Assembly (NCBI RefSeq): GCF_028769735.1
Contig: NC_088172.1
Span: 93,944,951-94,008,950, forward strand
Source: Zonotrichia leucophrys gambelii
Taxonomy: Eukaryota > Chordata > Aves > Passeriformes > Passerellidae
DNA length: 64,000 nucleotides
Direction: 5' to 3'
Shown here: positions 25,701 through 38,361 of the stretch, piece after piece
How the letters are laid out: each line of letters opens with the position of its first letter
Numbering within the stretch: the stretch's first letter is position 1
Made by a program: the position numbers and the translations under genes
Notes under the pieces: generated by a model
Databases searched by the model: none
Seen by the model: only the letters and a program-made list of their open reading frames with translations
Told to the model about the DNA's origin: nothing

Positions 25701-26169
25701 TTCAGCTGTATAAAATAGGGAACACTCTAGGTAGTATTAGTTTCAGTACTTTTTATATCCAATTTGAAAAAAAATCTCACACCAAACTTCTATTAGCATC
25801 TGTATTTTAAAATATTTTCACCCTGGAACATTTTTAATGCTTTGCTTCATATCCATGGTAGACATGTAGGGATTTTATTAGACATTATTGAAAATGAAAA
25901 CACAGCTTTGTAAGAATCAAGATACCTTAGCCTTCAAAATGTACACATATTACTGTGAAATTGCTAACTCAGGGCTACCTGAGATGCTTGCTAACTCAGC
26001 AAACAGGGAGTTAGCTGTGCCTATTACCAGGACAATTGGCACACACAGAGATTTACCCACCAAAAACCACAGGAGGGCATGAGAAAAATGAGGGAGGGTG
26101 TCAGGACTAATGGAAATGAACTCCTGGGCTGTAGTTTTATTGTCCAGCCCAAGGGAGCCGGGGGAAATG
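22764..26169. other. unassigned non-coding stretch
   Basis: No gene was recognised. Positions 23270-23480 and 25240-25420 are A/T-rich. A small repeated phrase around CCCCAAAA recurs 33 bp apart at about 24257 and 24290. Confidence 0.35.
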
Positions 26170-26175
26170 GACATG

Positions 26176-26554
26176 TATTGCTATGATATTTTCTGAAAAA
26201 TCTTTTCTTTAGGATTTTTCCTCCTGAGAAGCTGACAGGCCTCAGGAACAAAATGTAAACGTCGATTATCTGCTGCTGTGGGATGCAACAGGTGGATCTG
26301 GGATTGGCCCATGTTGGTTGTTTGTAATTAATGGCCAATCACAGCCCAAAGGTTGGCCAAACACAAACCTTTGTTATCATTCTTTTCTATTCTATTCTTA
26401 GCTAGTCTTCTGATGAAATCCTTTCTTCTATTCTTTTAGTATAGTTTTAATGTAATATATATGATAAAATAATAACTCCATGTTTCAATTCTGAAACATG
26501 GAGTCAGATCCTCATCTCTTCCCTCATCCTCAGATCCCTGTGAACATGGTCACA
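26176..26554 (+). mobile_element. ERVK-like solo LTR, 380-bp family, copy 1
   Basis: A perfect 6-bp TSD, GACATG, lies at 26170-26175 and 26555-26560. The body matches the other five copies: GAGAAGCTGA with GCCTCAGGAACAAAATGTAAAC, paired ATTGG and CCAAT boxes, an A/T-rich promoter-like stretch, then ATAATAA. The 5' end is decayed (TATTGC where other copies have TGTCAC). Near 26476-26503 a 12-bp perfect stem replaces the normal text; see findings. No retroviral interior is present. Confidence 0.93.
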
Positions 26555-26769
26555 GACATGAAAAAATTATTGTTGCCATTGACAATTGTTGAATCTGTGC
26601 TCCTCCAACAAATTGAGCGGGGAGAAGGTCCCTCACTCTGGCCCAAGCAGGCAGTGCTGGGGTCCCTCAGCTGCCCACTCATTCCCTCACTCCATGGCAC
26701 CTTTAAGTAATCCACATCCAGAACTCCAGCCTCCTCTCCCGAACAAAGGAGGTGCTTGGAGCACTTGGG

Positions 26770-27151
26770 TGTCACAGACATCTTTTCATGAAAATCCTTT
26801 CTTAGGATTTTTTCTCCTGAGAAGTTAAGAGGCCTCAGGAACAAAATGTAAACAATGATTATCTGCTGCTGTGGAATGCAACAGGTGAATCTCTGATTGG
26901 CCCATGTTGGATGTTTGTAATTAATGGCCAATCAAAGCCCAGCTGGCTTGGACAGAGAGTCTGGGACAGAGCCTTTGTTATCATTCCTTTCTATTCTTAG
27001 CTTAGCTAGCCTGCTGAGATCCTTTTCTTCTATTCTTTTAGTATATTTTTAATGTAATATATATAATAAAATAATAAATCAAGCCTTCTGAAGTATGGAG
27101 CCAGATCTCCGTCTCTTCCCTCAACATAAGACCCCTGTGAACACAGTCACA
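26770..27151 (+). mobile_element. ERVK-like solo LTR, 380-bp family, copy 2
   Basis: It starts TGTCACAGACATC and ends AACACAGTCACA. A perfect 6-bp TSD, CTTGGG, lies at 26764-26769 and 27152-27157. ATTGG (26896) and CCAAT (26928) form an inverted pair of possible NF-Y sites. AATAAA signals occur at 27065 and 27073. It lies only 209 bp from copy 1 (with the TSDs excluded), yet each copy has its own TSD, so they are independent insertions and not the two ends of one provirus. Confidence 0.95.
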
Positions 27152-27384
27152 CTTGGGTTTCTTGGTTTGGTTTGGTCTGTTTTTATTTTCCTTGATGAGT
27201 CAGCACCAGTGAGATTTGGACAGAGGGTGCTCTCAAACCTGCTTGTCACCAGCCCCCCAGAGTCATTAGGGAACAAATGAAGCAGCCCCGAGATGAAATG
27301 TCAGTTTTTGCACTGCCAGATGGCCTGTTGGGCACTGCCCTGTGGTGCCAAGCACATGTGTGGTCTGGAGAGCACAGAGCCTCG

Positions 27385-27560
27385 AGTGCACCGTGAAAGG
27401 ACAAGCGGCAGGGCACCCAGGCTGCAGTGAGATCAACCCCACTAGAAATAAGAAACCTCCTCACAGAGAGGTGAAGCACTGGCTGCCCACATCTCCTTCC
27501 TGACTACCCTCAGCTCTCTGCTGGATGGGGTTGAGCAACCTGTCCTGACCCTGGTGGGCA
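27385..27560 (+). mobile_element. degraded CR1 LINE fragment
   Basis: The text follows the CR1 3' region in order: a block like GGACAAGCGGCAGGGCAC, then TCACAGAGAGGTGAAGCACTGG with GCTGCCCA, then CTGGATGGGGTTGAGCAACCTG. Many substitutions and small gaps separate it from the better-preserved CR1 at 63433-63829, so it is older. The boundaries are approximate and the 3' terminus is not clear. Confidence 0.6.
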
Positions 27561-28193
27561 GCCCTGGAGATGAGACCTGCACAGCCACCTCCAGCTGGAT
27601 GGCCCCTGAGGACACTCGGGAGAGAGCAAAGTTCCTTCAGCCCTGCTGAGCTCACCCTGTGAGTGCTCACCTCCTACAGGCTCAAGATCACAGCAGTCAT
27701 GACATGAGAAAACCAACAGCAATTTTTTAAACACCCACAAATCAAGCAGTGATGGTCTGCGTGCTTCTTGCCTGGTAGCTCAGCATCTTTTTGTCTCTCC
27801 TTTGTCCCCACATGGCATGTCAGGAGCTGACAGTGACTTCATGCAGGTAGCAGGGTGCTGGGGTTGCTGTGGCAATGATTCAAAGCTGCAGCTGCTCCCT
27901 TTTGTTGCTGTTGATCTGTTCATGCCTCAGATGTGGTGTTTCCAGCCCTGCTTGCTGTTCCACAACAGCTCCTAGTGCTCTTCTGGGAATGGCAGTGCCC
28001 TTGCTGGGTGGGATGATGAGCAAAAAGCGCAGCCTCCTGGTACAATATTCAATATTCTTGAAGTTCAGTGGAGATTTGTTTCTATATATTCCTCGTTCTG
28101 CATTTGAGTCCTTCTCCCTCCCCACCATTCTGGTTTCTGATCAGAAAGCATCATTCTGGTTTTTGACCCCTGGGCAGAATCAGGGCTGTTGAG
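27561..28193. other. unassigned, no gene seen
   Basis: No gene or repeat was recognised in this interval. Antisense-overlapping short open frames are present without domains. Confidence 0.3.
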
Positions 28194-28199
28194 CCCAGT

Positions 28200-28529
28200 T
28201 GTGGTATTTTCAGGGTCTTCAGGACAAAGGAGGAATTGATGAATCTGACTCCATGTTCTTAGAAGAAGAAGGCTTAACAAGATAATAATGAAAAACTGGT
28301 GACTGCTTCCAGAGTCCTGACACAGCTGGATGGTGATTGGTCATTAAGTAAAAGCAATTCACTTGAAACGAATGAATCAATCACATGTTGGATAAACAAT
28401 CTCCAAATACATTCCAAAGCAGCAAAACAAGAGAAGCAGATCAGATAATTATTGTTGTCGTTTTTCTCTGAGGCTTCTCAGCTTCCCAGGAGAAGAAATC
28501 CTGGCGAAGGAAAAAATATGACAGTGACA
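28200..28529 (-). mobile_element. diverged relative of the 380-bp LTR family, solo
   Basis: A perfect 6-bp TSD, CCCAGT, lies at 28194-28199 and 28530-28535. Read on the minus strand it begins TGTCACTGTCATA and has the same order of blocks as the 380-bp family (CTCCTGGGAAGCTGAGAAGCC, then a promoter-proximal A/T-rich part, then ACATGGAGTCAGATT). It is shorter (330 bp) and differs through much of its length, so it is a related subfamily and not another copy of the same one. Confidence 0.88.
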
Positions 28530-28535
28530 CCCAGT

Positions 28536-30425
28536 CTCTTCCAAAGGCACTGAGGGACAGGCAGTGGCACTGCAGAGGTGGCAGGAGGGCAGGGGTGTAA
28601 CATCACCAAGCTCTCCCTGTTCTGTGGTGGGGTCAGCCCAGGGTGAAAGCTGCACCTGCCAAATCTTTGGTGTGAACGTGCAAGATTAATTAAAGCCTCC
28701 ATCAAATCACAGACCTGCTTGTGCTCAGATATTGCAATGTTACCCGTTCCTTTTATTCTGCTGCAGTTCCTTATAGAATTTCACTTTCCACATTGAATAC
28801 AGATAAAAAAGTCCCATTTTTTCATGTAAGTTTCAACAGGTTAGATGTTGCCTAGTTTCCTCACAGGCGACTCCCTTGACATGTTTATCCCACTTTCCAA
28901 GTATAAAATCCAATTTATTCTAGTATTTTAGAGCTTGTTATTAATTTCATTTTAATGCAAGGAAACAAAACAAAGCTTAGAGGATGTACAAATTTCTAGC
29001 AAGGACCATATGAGGATTTGCCTGGCTGGGTTAGTACTAAATGCAGGCTGAATTTTCTACTTCTCTGCTCCTTCTATGGCAATGTCAAGGTCAGTCAGCT
29101 TAAATTCCAAGATGCACTGAAGGTCACAAACACAATGTGTTTTTCCACTGTTCTCTATGGCAAGATATATTAGAGAAGAAAAAAATTACTTTGTGTGCAC
29201 CAGTTTATATTCTCCAGGGAGCAGGGCTGGTAACGCTCTGCAGACCTTTGGTCCATGCTGGAATCAGGATGGGAGAGGGTGTTTTTTCCTTTAGAAAGTT
29301 AATCAAGAACAGAACACTTTTCTGAGCTTGCACATTAATCTTGGATGCAGGATGGGTGGGATCAGGCTGAGTCCATCCTTGCACACACTTGTGCAAACCT
29401 AGGGCCAGTGCTCATTGCAAAAATCAGATTGCAAAGGATTGTCTGTGAAGTCAGACCCTGTGTGTGTTTTTTCTATTTGATTCACACATTAAAGGCAGGC
29501 TCAACATTTTGTTTGTTAGCAAGATCTCCCAAATGTTTGTACTCCTGTTCAGTTCATGGTCTAGCAAAGTTAAATTTAACTTGTTAAATTAGATAGTGTT
29601 ATTAAAATGATAAAAGTCATTGCCAAACAACAACTTTATACCCATGGTTTCTTGCCTGGCTGTGGAAGATATGGAGCATTTTAAAAAACCCCCCTGTCAC
29701 ACTCATGCAAATTCCAGAAGTTCTGAATAAAAACTGGATGTTTACATATTTCCCCTGCTCAGGTCCTAGAAAAAGTCCTTTATGTGCTAATTGTCTGGAA
29801 ATATTGAAAGTCTTTACAGCACTTTCTTGAAGTAACAGCCATGGCAGCCCCCCAGTGCCTAATTATTTCTGTTGCTGATTTTCCCTGTATTCACTTAAAA
29901 AAATACTTTCACATTATTTTATTACCAGATGCTCTAGTGGCTCCAAACATCACCTCAAAAGGACGATGAGATGTTTTAATCCTGTCAGTGGGAAGAAGCA
30001 GAAAAAAGAGTTACTACTGGTGTGCAGGAGTCCTACACACTCTGTGCAGGGTTTCTGCTGGTAAATTTTTGGCTTTTTTCTGAAGAAGGGGTTAACTGGG
30101 GGGTGACCCAGCCCAGCCCAAGCTGATTTCATCACTTTGTGCCTGGAATCACTCAGGTTTTTGTTTCACAGCATCTATTCCCATCTCTTTCCTGCAGTCT
30201 TTTGACCTCTGGATATGTTCTAATTCAGTGGGCTGCAGGTAATTAATTATAAATTACCTGACTGATTAATTATAAATGAGCCAGCACAGGGATCAGATGG
30301 AGCCTGATGGTGACAAAGGCACAGCCCAGAGCTCCAACCCTTCCCTGCCGTCCCCAGTGAGGACACACCTCCCAGCAGGAATTACTAACTTCTGGTGAAG
30401 GGAGAAAGCAGCCAAGGGAGAGTAA
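28536..30425. promoter_or_regulatory. unassigned stretch with a homeodomain-type A/T motif cluster at 30239-30277
   Basis: Most of this interval holds nothing I recognise. At 30242-30254 and 30265-30277 the same 13-mer, ATTAATTATAAAT, occurs twice 23 bp apart. The first copy is inside GGTAATT...AATTACC (30239-30258). TAATTA cores are the classic binding core of many homeodomain proteins. A/T-rich DNA produces such cores by chance, so a regulatory role is only a possibility. Confidence 0.25.
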
Positions 30426-30431
30426 TGCCTA

Positions 30432-30857
30432 TGTAAAATCTTGTCAGAGAGTGTGGGGGTACCAGTTGTGGCTTTTTCTGGGTCTGGATTGAAGGCACTG
30501 GAGGGTTCATGTTCAGACTCAGGTGTTTATTATTTCTTATCAGTAAAACAGTCCCACAACCATGAGTTCAGCAGCAAGCAAGGCACAAAACGGCCAACAA
30601 TCTCTTGTTACAAGGTCTTTTAAGACTAAACTATCCAATTAAGAGCTGACACCTGGATTATTTTCCCTTTTAATCCAATAACTGATCCCAAAGAGCTGCA
30701 ATGGGGACTTTTCTGCCCAATTACAAAATGCCACCCAAACCCATGGAGAAGGAGGAAGAAGCATGATGAAGAAACCCAGGATGACACCCTGTGCCCTCCG
30801 TCTTGTTTCCATCCACAACATACTAAAAATCCCCAAATCTAAATTTCTCACGTGACA
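30432..30857 (-). mobile_element. ERVK-like solo LTR, 426 bp
   Basis: On the minus strand the element runs from TGTCACGTG to GATTTTACA. The flanks TGCCTA (30426-30431) and CGCCTA (30858-30863) form a 6-bp TSD with one CpG-type change. A TATA-like CTTAAAAG (30625-30618) precedes AATAAA (30541-30536) on the minus strand, giving minus orientation. An alternative reading, with a perfect 5-bp repeat AATCT at 30437 and 30836, would give a shorter element. I prefer the longer one because its GTGACA end matches other class II LTRs here. Confidence 0.75.
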
Positions 30858-30863
30858 CGCCTA

Positions 30864-33800
30864 CACTAGTCTCTATAATCTATTTCACACTTTTGTGGAT
30901 TCCAGTCTATCTTGAAGTCTAGGAAACTTTCTTCATGAATGAAGATCAGAGTCAGTGCATCCCTGGGGGTCAGGACACCCCAGAGCAGACACAGAAATAT
31001 TCCCGGTGCCCTGGGTTTCCACAAGAGAGCATCTGTGGTATGGGCTGGATTGTTTGGGTGCTGGATGGGAAAGGTGGGGCTTGGTTGGTGCTCCATGTTA
31101 GCCCAACTCCATTCCTACCAAATGGGCAGAATTCTGGGCACTGCTGAATGGGGTTGGAAGCCCCACAAAATCCAGAAGCCCCAGAAATCTGAGGAGGGCA
31201 ATGAGAGGCACAGACCCCATGGCAAACACAGTCCTGCAGGTCTAACACATCCTGAGAGAGCTGTGAGGGAAAAGGAGCTGCAGGAAAAATTTACATCAGT
31301 GCTGAGCCCTCCTCTGTGAGAGATTTTTGAAAAAAAACCCAGTGATGATTATCATATCCTCATTTTTCCCATATTCATACAAATGGTAAGGAGAAATCCC
31401 CTGGAGTACATTATTCAGATTAGCACTTCTCACTGCATAGGGACTCAACATTAATTCAGTCTCTGTTCTGCCTTTATAATAAATGGCTAAAACAGCATCA
31501 GACAAAAACAGCTTTGTTTTGGAAAAGGAGTGTTTTTAGAGCAGTTTTCTCACATAAACTTAATGCCTATTTTTCAAAATTGCTCCTTATTTAAATGCCA
31601 CTTATTATGAAGGGAATTTTGCTGCTTAATTTTTCTGGTTTTTTTTTTTTTTGAGTCAGAAATATTTGCTTTAGTTTTTCTTTAGGACAAGTGGAGGTGC
31701 TTAGTGCAGCATAATGAAGAAAAGTGTCCTACCTATATAAGTCATGTATCTCCCTCCACTGAGGAGCCTTCCTGATTCTTGAAAAGACACAACAATTCCA
31801 GAAGAGTCTTCTTTTCTGGGGACAGATAATGCAGAATTAGCTCATGCTTTGTTTGCCAGCAGCTCTAAACTTCAAGTGGTTTTATTTGCAATTAAGCCTC
31901 TCAGATGTCTCAATTAGAGGGAGCAGATCACTCACAGCTCGTGGGCCACATGTTTTGTAGTGTAGTCATTTTCCCAGCCAAAACATCCTTTTATTTTAAT
32001 TCCTCATTTGAACACTTTTGATTAGGTGCAAAAGCTCTGATCCCAGGAATAAGTGCTCCCCTGCTAATAGAGGGAAGGCAGGAATGTTACTGTGCAAGCT
32101 TCCTGAGAAAACTTTCAGAAAGCTTGGATAGAAAAAGATTTGATGAAACCAATGCATTGGTGTGTAGGAATTGGCTCCCGAATGTCTCCTCACAAGGGTC
32201 TCTGAGGGTAAATTTTACTAATTAGAATTTGAATTACAATTGGTCATCAGATTTTTGCCTTTTTTTTTTTTTTGCTTTTGCTCTACCTTTCTTCATAAAG
32301 TATTCCCCAAACATATTGAGAATGACAACTTAATAGATGTTAATAGATGGCATGGTCCTATTATTTATGGATATTATCAGTGTATGGTATTTTAAGTACA
32401 TTTCAGTGTATAATAGATGACCATAAATCACAGAAGTTGCCTTCTTTATTATTTTCTAATATGCAGTGATTTGCAACAATTTACTACAATATCTATTAAA
32501 TATCCTTTCTCTGCAAATGGGATTACAATATTAAGTAACTAAAATGCAAAATTAAAGTGATTTGAATACATTAATTCTTATTACATCTTGTCTTCTGCTC
32601 ACACTTCTGACAAGATGCTTTTACATTCTGTATTTACTCAGTTGCAGCTCCTCCCACCTTTCCACCTGGAAACTCCACCAACTAATGCTTTTTCTATCAT
32701 ACAGATTATTGATAAAAGTTTTAAATAATGCCAGGCACTGTGCAATCAAAATTACTTCAATTATAGGTGTTATTCAATTCAATTCAATTACAGTTTATCA
32801 TTAGTAAGTGTATATTCACAAGTACATACACACATCTATGGCATGCACATAAAATTTTTCACTCTCTTTTTTCAAATTACGTTTCCTGAACTGAAATCAT
32901 TGTCTCTGGTTTATTCTGTACCCTTCACACACCATTTTCAGAGTGGAATTCATGAAATACAAACTGCTCAGCAAAGCACTAAAACAATTTTTTCTCTGCA
33001 AACATTTGCTGTTGGAATTTAAACATAAAATCATTTGGGTTCCACTGTGCTGAGAGACTTAATGTCCTGTCATGCTTTTTCTTATATTTAAAAATTAATG
33101 ACTTTGTATTTGCAGTCAGTTTTGCATCAGAACATTCTTGCTTGCAATGAATTCCTTGTAGTCTCTCTCAGCAATGCTCCTTGCCCTGATTCCTGATGAT
33201 GATCCAATTCTAGACTCCACTGAGGCTTCAAGTAATCAAGAATGAGGAGGTTCTTTCATTTTTTTTACAAGTTGATTTATTCACTCCTACTAAGAATTTG
33301 TTCCAGTTGCTATCTCCCATCCTCTGATATATATTTTTTTTATATATATACATATATATGTAATTTCTATATGTATACAGACATGCATATATTAAAATAT
33401 GCGTGTGTATATATATATTCTGCTAATTAAATGTTGCAATATGGGATGACCTTCACAACAAGCTGTTTGAATACTGGGCTTCATTCCACTATGCTGAACT
33501 GAATCCAGACCCAGGGAAAAGGTACACACTTCACTTTGGGTAGTGGTATTTTGGCAGCTGCTTTGGCAAGTCTCTTTCCTGTCCTTGCCCATGCTGGCTT
33601 CAAACTAACAGAAGGAAAAGACATATCAATAAAGCAAGAAAATGAAAGTAATTTGGTCAAACTGTAAAGACAACTAGTGCTGGAGAAAAGTAAATTATAT
33701 GTCTTGCCTTGACTGAAGCCTAGTCATGCTGTGTAAATTATAATTTCCTAACTCCTTCAATTTTTTTTCAAATTTCAGCTCACTGAGCTAGATTTCCCAT

Positions 33801-34429
33801 TGCCTTTTCTGCTGTGGCAGGATTAATCACTGTTGTTCACACTCAGGAGTGTCCTGCTTTGCCTTTGCTGCAATAACTACAGGGGAAGCAAATTTACTGC
33901 CCCAAATAGGTTTTATAAACATGCTCTGTACCAGTGGGTAACTGCACTCCAGAAGATATGCCAGCAAGTGCCTAATTTCAGTGATGCAAATCACTCATAT
34001 AAACAGAGTAAATGTGTAACTACTCCCCTTAGTAAAGAGGCAGTCAGAGGGTTTGTAGCAGTGCAAGGACCAGGGGCTTGAAAGGCTGCTTGCAAAAAAT
34101 AAATAAGCTTTGTCTCTCACAGCCACTAATGCTGGGGGAGAATCACAGATTTCTTTATGCAGCATGAGGAAAAGCCTTGTTTTACTGCAGGATTTAAGAT
34201 GATAATTGGTAGACAGTTACTTTAATAAGAAAATGTTCTGCCTAGAGTCAAAATCCCATGCTGGAGGAAAGGCCATAATGTTATTACCTTGAAAAGCTGA
34301 AGAACAGCAGCATGAATACACAGAAGAGATGAGTCTGTACCTCCTTTAGCCTAAGCAAACTGCAGGGAATGAAACAAATCCAGCTCCCCAGAATCAAGAT
34401 CTGGGCCATCCTGGAATGATAAATCAGAT
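30864..34429. other. unassigned non-coding stretch with A/T microsatellite
   Basis: No gene was recognised. T tracts occur near 31640 and 32260. Positions 33328-33420 are a run of TA/TATG-type simple sequence. The interval 32200-33130 is strongly A/T-rich. Confidence 0.45.
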
Positions 34430-34435
34430 GTCCCC

Positions 34436-34814
34436 TGTGACAGTGTTCACAGTGGTCTGAGGATGAGGGAAGAGATGAGGATCTGACTCTGTTTCAGGAG
34501 GCTTGATTTATTATTTTATCATATATATTATATTAAAACTATACTAAAAGAATAGAAGAAAGGATTTCATCAGAAGGCTAGCTAAGAATAGAATAGCTAA
34601 GAATGATAACAAAGGTTTTTGTCTCAGACAGTCTGAGACAGCTGGGCTGTGATTGGCCATTAATCAGAAACAGCCACATGAGACCAATCACAGATCTACC
34701 TGTTGCATTCCACAGCAGCAGATAATCAATGTTTTCATTTTGTTCCTGAGGCCTGTCAGCTTCTCAGGAGGAAAAATCCTAAAAAAGGATTTTTCCTAAA
34801 AGATGTCTGTGACA
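34436..34814 (-). mobile_element. ERVK-like solo LTR, 380-bp family, copy 3
   Basis: This has the same structure as the copy at 26770, in reverse orientation: TGTGACAGTGTTCACAG at the plus-strand left edge and GATGTCTGTGACA at the right. A perfect 6-bp TSD, GTCCCC, lies at 34430-34435 and 34815-34820. No interior is present. Confidence 0.95.
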
Positions 34815-34820
34815 GTCCCC

Positions 34821-36744
34821 CAGTTAGAAACTCCCTGAGGAATATCCTTCCCACTGAAAATAAACCCAAAGGAAATGTTCTGCAGGGACAGGAGGATTCT
34901 GCAGAGTTTCTGTTTTCACCACCTCTCCCTGAGAAACCTGTGAGGTGAGCTGCCTCAGGAGCCTGGAGCTCCTACAAACCAAGTCTGTGCCCTGGGACTG
35001 TGCTCCATTTTCTGAGTGAGCTGCAGGCCATGGTCCTGGTTTTTGGGGAAGGCAGGCTGTGGACAGGGGCAGGGCAGTGCAGAGATGAGGATGGGAGGTC
35101 AGGCAGATGTGGATGGGGCAGCACTGAGGGGTGGGGGACAAAGCCAATGCCATTTGTCATACCTGTGACAACTGGAGGTAGTTTCAAGGTAGTTTTCCAT
35201 CTTCCTGTCCAGCCAGTTGGCAACTGACTCTGTCAAGATCTTTTTAGGATTTGCTTAGGAAGGATGAGCACTAAGTCACCAAAACATAGATATAAATCTA
35301 TAGAGCGTAATCAGAGCAAACTTCAGGAGAACTGCTCTGCTTATCCTTTCTGTTCTCCTTCCTAGAGCAGAATTTTAAAGGTCTCATTTTACAAGCAGCA
35401 AACTTGTAAAGAAATTGGATATGCTGCAAAACTTCTTTCAGAAGGGTTATTTTATAAGAAGCACCTCTAGTTCTTTGAAGATTGGTGGGAACACATAATG
35501 GGAGAAGTTAGTGACATCACCACAATTTTCTAACCCACTATTTCCTTGGCAGTGTTTTTAAGGTTTATATACAGTTCATAAAGTGATTGAAACATCTCTG
35601 TCACATTCATTAAGATGTTCAGAGCTTTCTGACATTTCCTGACAAGCAGCTCTTTAAAAGTGATCCCGAGCATTTTTCTAAATTATCCTGGCCTGCAACA
35701 AAATGCCTAAAAGATGAGTGCAGCCTTATCCTGGGATACAGCTAACATTCCAGTCTGCATTGCTGCCAAGGCTTCAGCAGTTTGTGAACACTTCAGGGAG
35801 ACAAAGACACCATCAATTACTGATTTTAAAATCACAGTTATTCAGAACTTGGAAGACTGTGAATCTCCTAAATGCTGTTGATACCAGCAATAAACTTTGC
35901 AGTTTTCTGTCCCCTGATGCTCAAAAAATTGAAGGCCTATCTTAACATCCTCTCCCTTCAAACACTACTTTTTGAAATCAGTTTTCTGAAGGATATAATT
36001 TCTGTGTTGCCTAGCCTGTCCCTGGAAAGGCAATTCTTTCCTTGGGAGGCAGGGTCAGACTTCACCATCAGTGGACTCAGAACAGCATGGGTCATTTCAT
36101 TTTATTGTTTTGGGTTTTTTTTCTAACAGTACATAAAAAAAGATTGGGAAATCCAACTGAACATTTCTCTCTAAATGCTGTCATTTTCAGGGAGCATTTG
36201 GACTTCACTTTTTATTTACCTGAGTGATAAAACACCAACACATTTGCAAAGCATATATATAAAAGCTTGGCCAGTACTTCTTCTGAATAACAATGATCAA
36301 AGAATCCTTTTGCAAGGTATTTATGTAAGATCTATTTTTTTAAAAAATGCAGTTGTATGTGATAACTTCTTGATACATTAGAGGAGTTATTTTTTGTTTA
36401 ATAAATACAGCGTCTTCCAGAGGAAAGCAAATATATTTGTAGCTGTCTTTTGCATCGACTATGAATAAACACTCTTGTCCCTTGTTACTGTCAAATGCCA
36501 TATATCCTCTTCTTCTTAATGTGCTTTTTGTTTGGGGTTTGTTTGGGTTTTTTTGTTCCCCCCCCCCCCCCAAGAATAAGAAATAGCACTTTAGAGACAC
36601 TCAGTTTTCAAACCATAGGTCTGATTTATAAGGGTCTGTCTAAACCTGCAAGAGCTCACCCCCAGCCCTATTAGCACCTGGGCTGCAGCCCAGGGAATGG
36701 TCAGAAACAGCTGCCCAGAGCCCAGCAGTTCTGCTGATTGCTGC
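34821..36744. repeat. unassigned stretch with a C14 homopolymer
   Basis: No gene was recognised. A run of 14 C's lies at 36558-36571 after a G/T-rich stretch; C homopolymers of this length are uncommon and unstable. Open frames at 34824-35227 overlap on both strands. Confidence 0.5.
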
Positions 36745-36945
36745 TAATGGAGAAACAGATGGTCACTCTGGTTTAGGGTATTTTCAATCAACAAACAGGT
36801 TTTACATAAATATGTCTGGCGTTAATCTGTCATTCAAGTCAAATGTCCAACACCTTGTTGTACTACTAATGATAGTGGGGAGGAGGTGTCTGTCCTGGTG
36901 TCCTACACAAAATTCCACATCCATATGTAAATCTTGCATATAAAT
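36745..36945 (+). repeat. left arm of a second inverted repeat
   Basis: This is about 200 bp from TAATGGAGAAA to TGCATATAAAT, matching the reverse complement of 38362-38558 at roughly 88%. The match stops abruptly at both edges. Several runs of 15-30 bases are identical, such as AATCTGTCATTCAAGTCAAA. I do not recognise the family. Confidence 0.9.
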
Positions 36946-38361
36946 ATGATATTAAATGTGATATTAAATGTTATATAAATGCTATAAGAGAGGTCCTTTT
37001 CCATCACGAATTCAGAGTAGCTCCTTGTCCTCACAGCTGATGGAGAAATGTCACTCAGGTGTAAACTGGCAGGGAGGAAGATGCAAAGCCTGGGTTTGTG
37101 GGTGAGTACAAAACAAGCTGCTGGAGAATTAAAATCCTTTCAGGCCAAAAGCCTCGGGGGAATAGTGCAAGAGCAATTTTTACTACAGCTCTGCCCAAAT
37201 AACCCTCCCTGCTCTTTCCTCTCACAGCCAGTACATCAGCAAGTTTCATGGTCCTTCTGAGCATGGACTGGCATTGGCTGGGGAGAATAAGGTCACACTT
37301 GTAATAGTATGTATTTTAGGGGAGCATGCACCTACTACTAAGCTTGATATTAGCAGGATAAGACAGTTTAATAGGCTTTTCCTAACTTTAATATGTGCTG
37401 GAAAATCCAGTGGGTGCCACTAAATAGGTTTATTACATCTTGAAGCTAACTTTCTGGAACATTTATATTTGGAAAAGCTGAGACCCAGACAAATTCATAG
37501 CAAGGCTGGTTATATTTAATCCTAAAAGCTCAGGAAAATGTCAAAAAATTGCAGCAGGAAATCCTATTTTTCTCAAGAGCTGTATGTGGCCTAAGCAGAC
37601 ACATTGTTTTCTTCTGGAGCACCTCATGCTGTGGAAAATGTCAGTTTAGAAGATAGACCTTCCAGGCTGCTAATACAGCACTGATACAGATTCATACGCT
37701 TGTAAAATGGATCATTATACATTGTACAAAAATCCATACCATCCTCTTGGCTTAATATAGCATGGAAAGAAATATTTCCAAGACTTCACTGGAGGAACAG
37801 ATTGGCGATCATGACAAAGAATGAGCATGTAGTGTAATTTATAGCTTGCCTGAATTAGACTCCTCATGTCTGATCTGCAGTTAAAACTGGATAGAGTAGG
37901 CTTGAGTTGGCTTTGCCAGCTAATGAAGAACTTCTCTCAGGAGAGTGGCTGTTCATTTAGCCTGGCTGTGTGCTGGGATCCGCTCCTGCAGCTGTTTCCT
38001 GCTCTTGTTGATGTGTTTAAGGAACACACATTTGGTGCTACATGCTTCTGGAGGTGGTGTATCTTCACACTTCCTGCGGAGACTTAGCACTCTGCTTTGC
38101 AGAGTAGTAGAAACAAAAGCCTGGAACATAAACAATCAAAATTCTTCTTGGAGAGGGATCTTAATGGAAAGCAAAGTCTCCAAGTGCAGCCCTATGAAGG
38201 GGCTCATGGCCAGTTCTGCTGCAGCTCAAAATTAAGATCTGAAGAATGCACACAAGACGTTGCTCTACCTTAAGCTAGTTTGCCAGGGTAAATATTTACA
38301 TTTTTTAAAATACAAACTAGGTAAGAATTATAGTAATAGACAAAACAATCCAACAGGTAAC
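36946..38361. other. spacer between arms of the second inverted repeat
   Basis: This is 1.4 kb without a recognised gene. A 12-bp unit around GATATTAAATGT is duplicated at 36948-36971. Confidence 0.4.

Noticed and set aside
26176..27151. One provirus with a shrunken interior
   Set aside because: Each LTR has a different perfect TSD, so these are two insertions.
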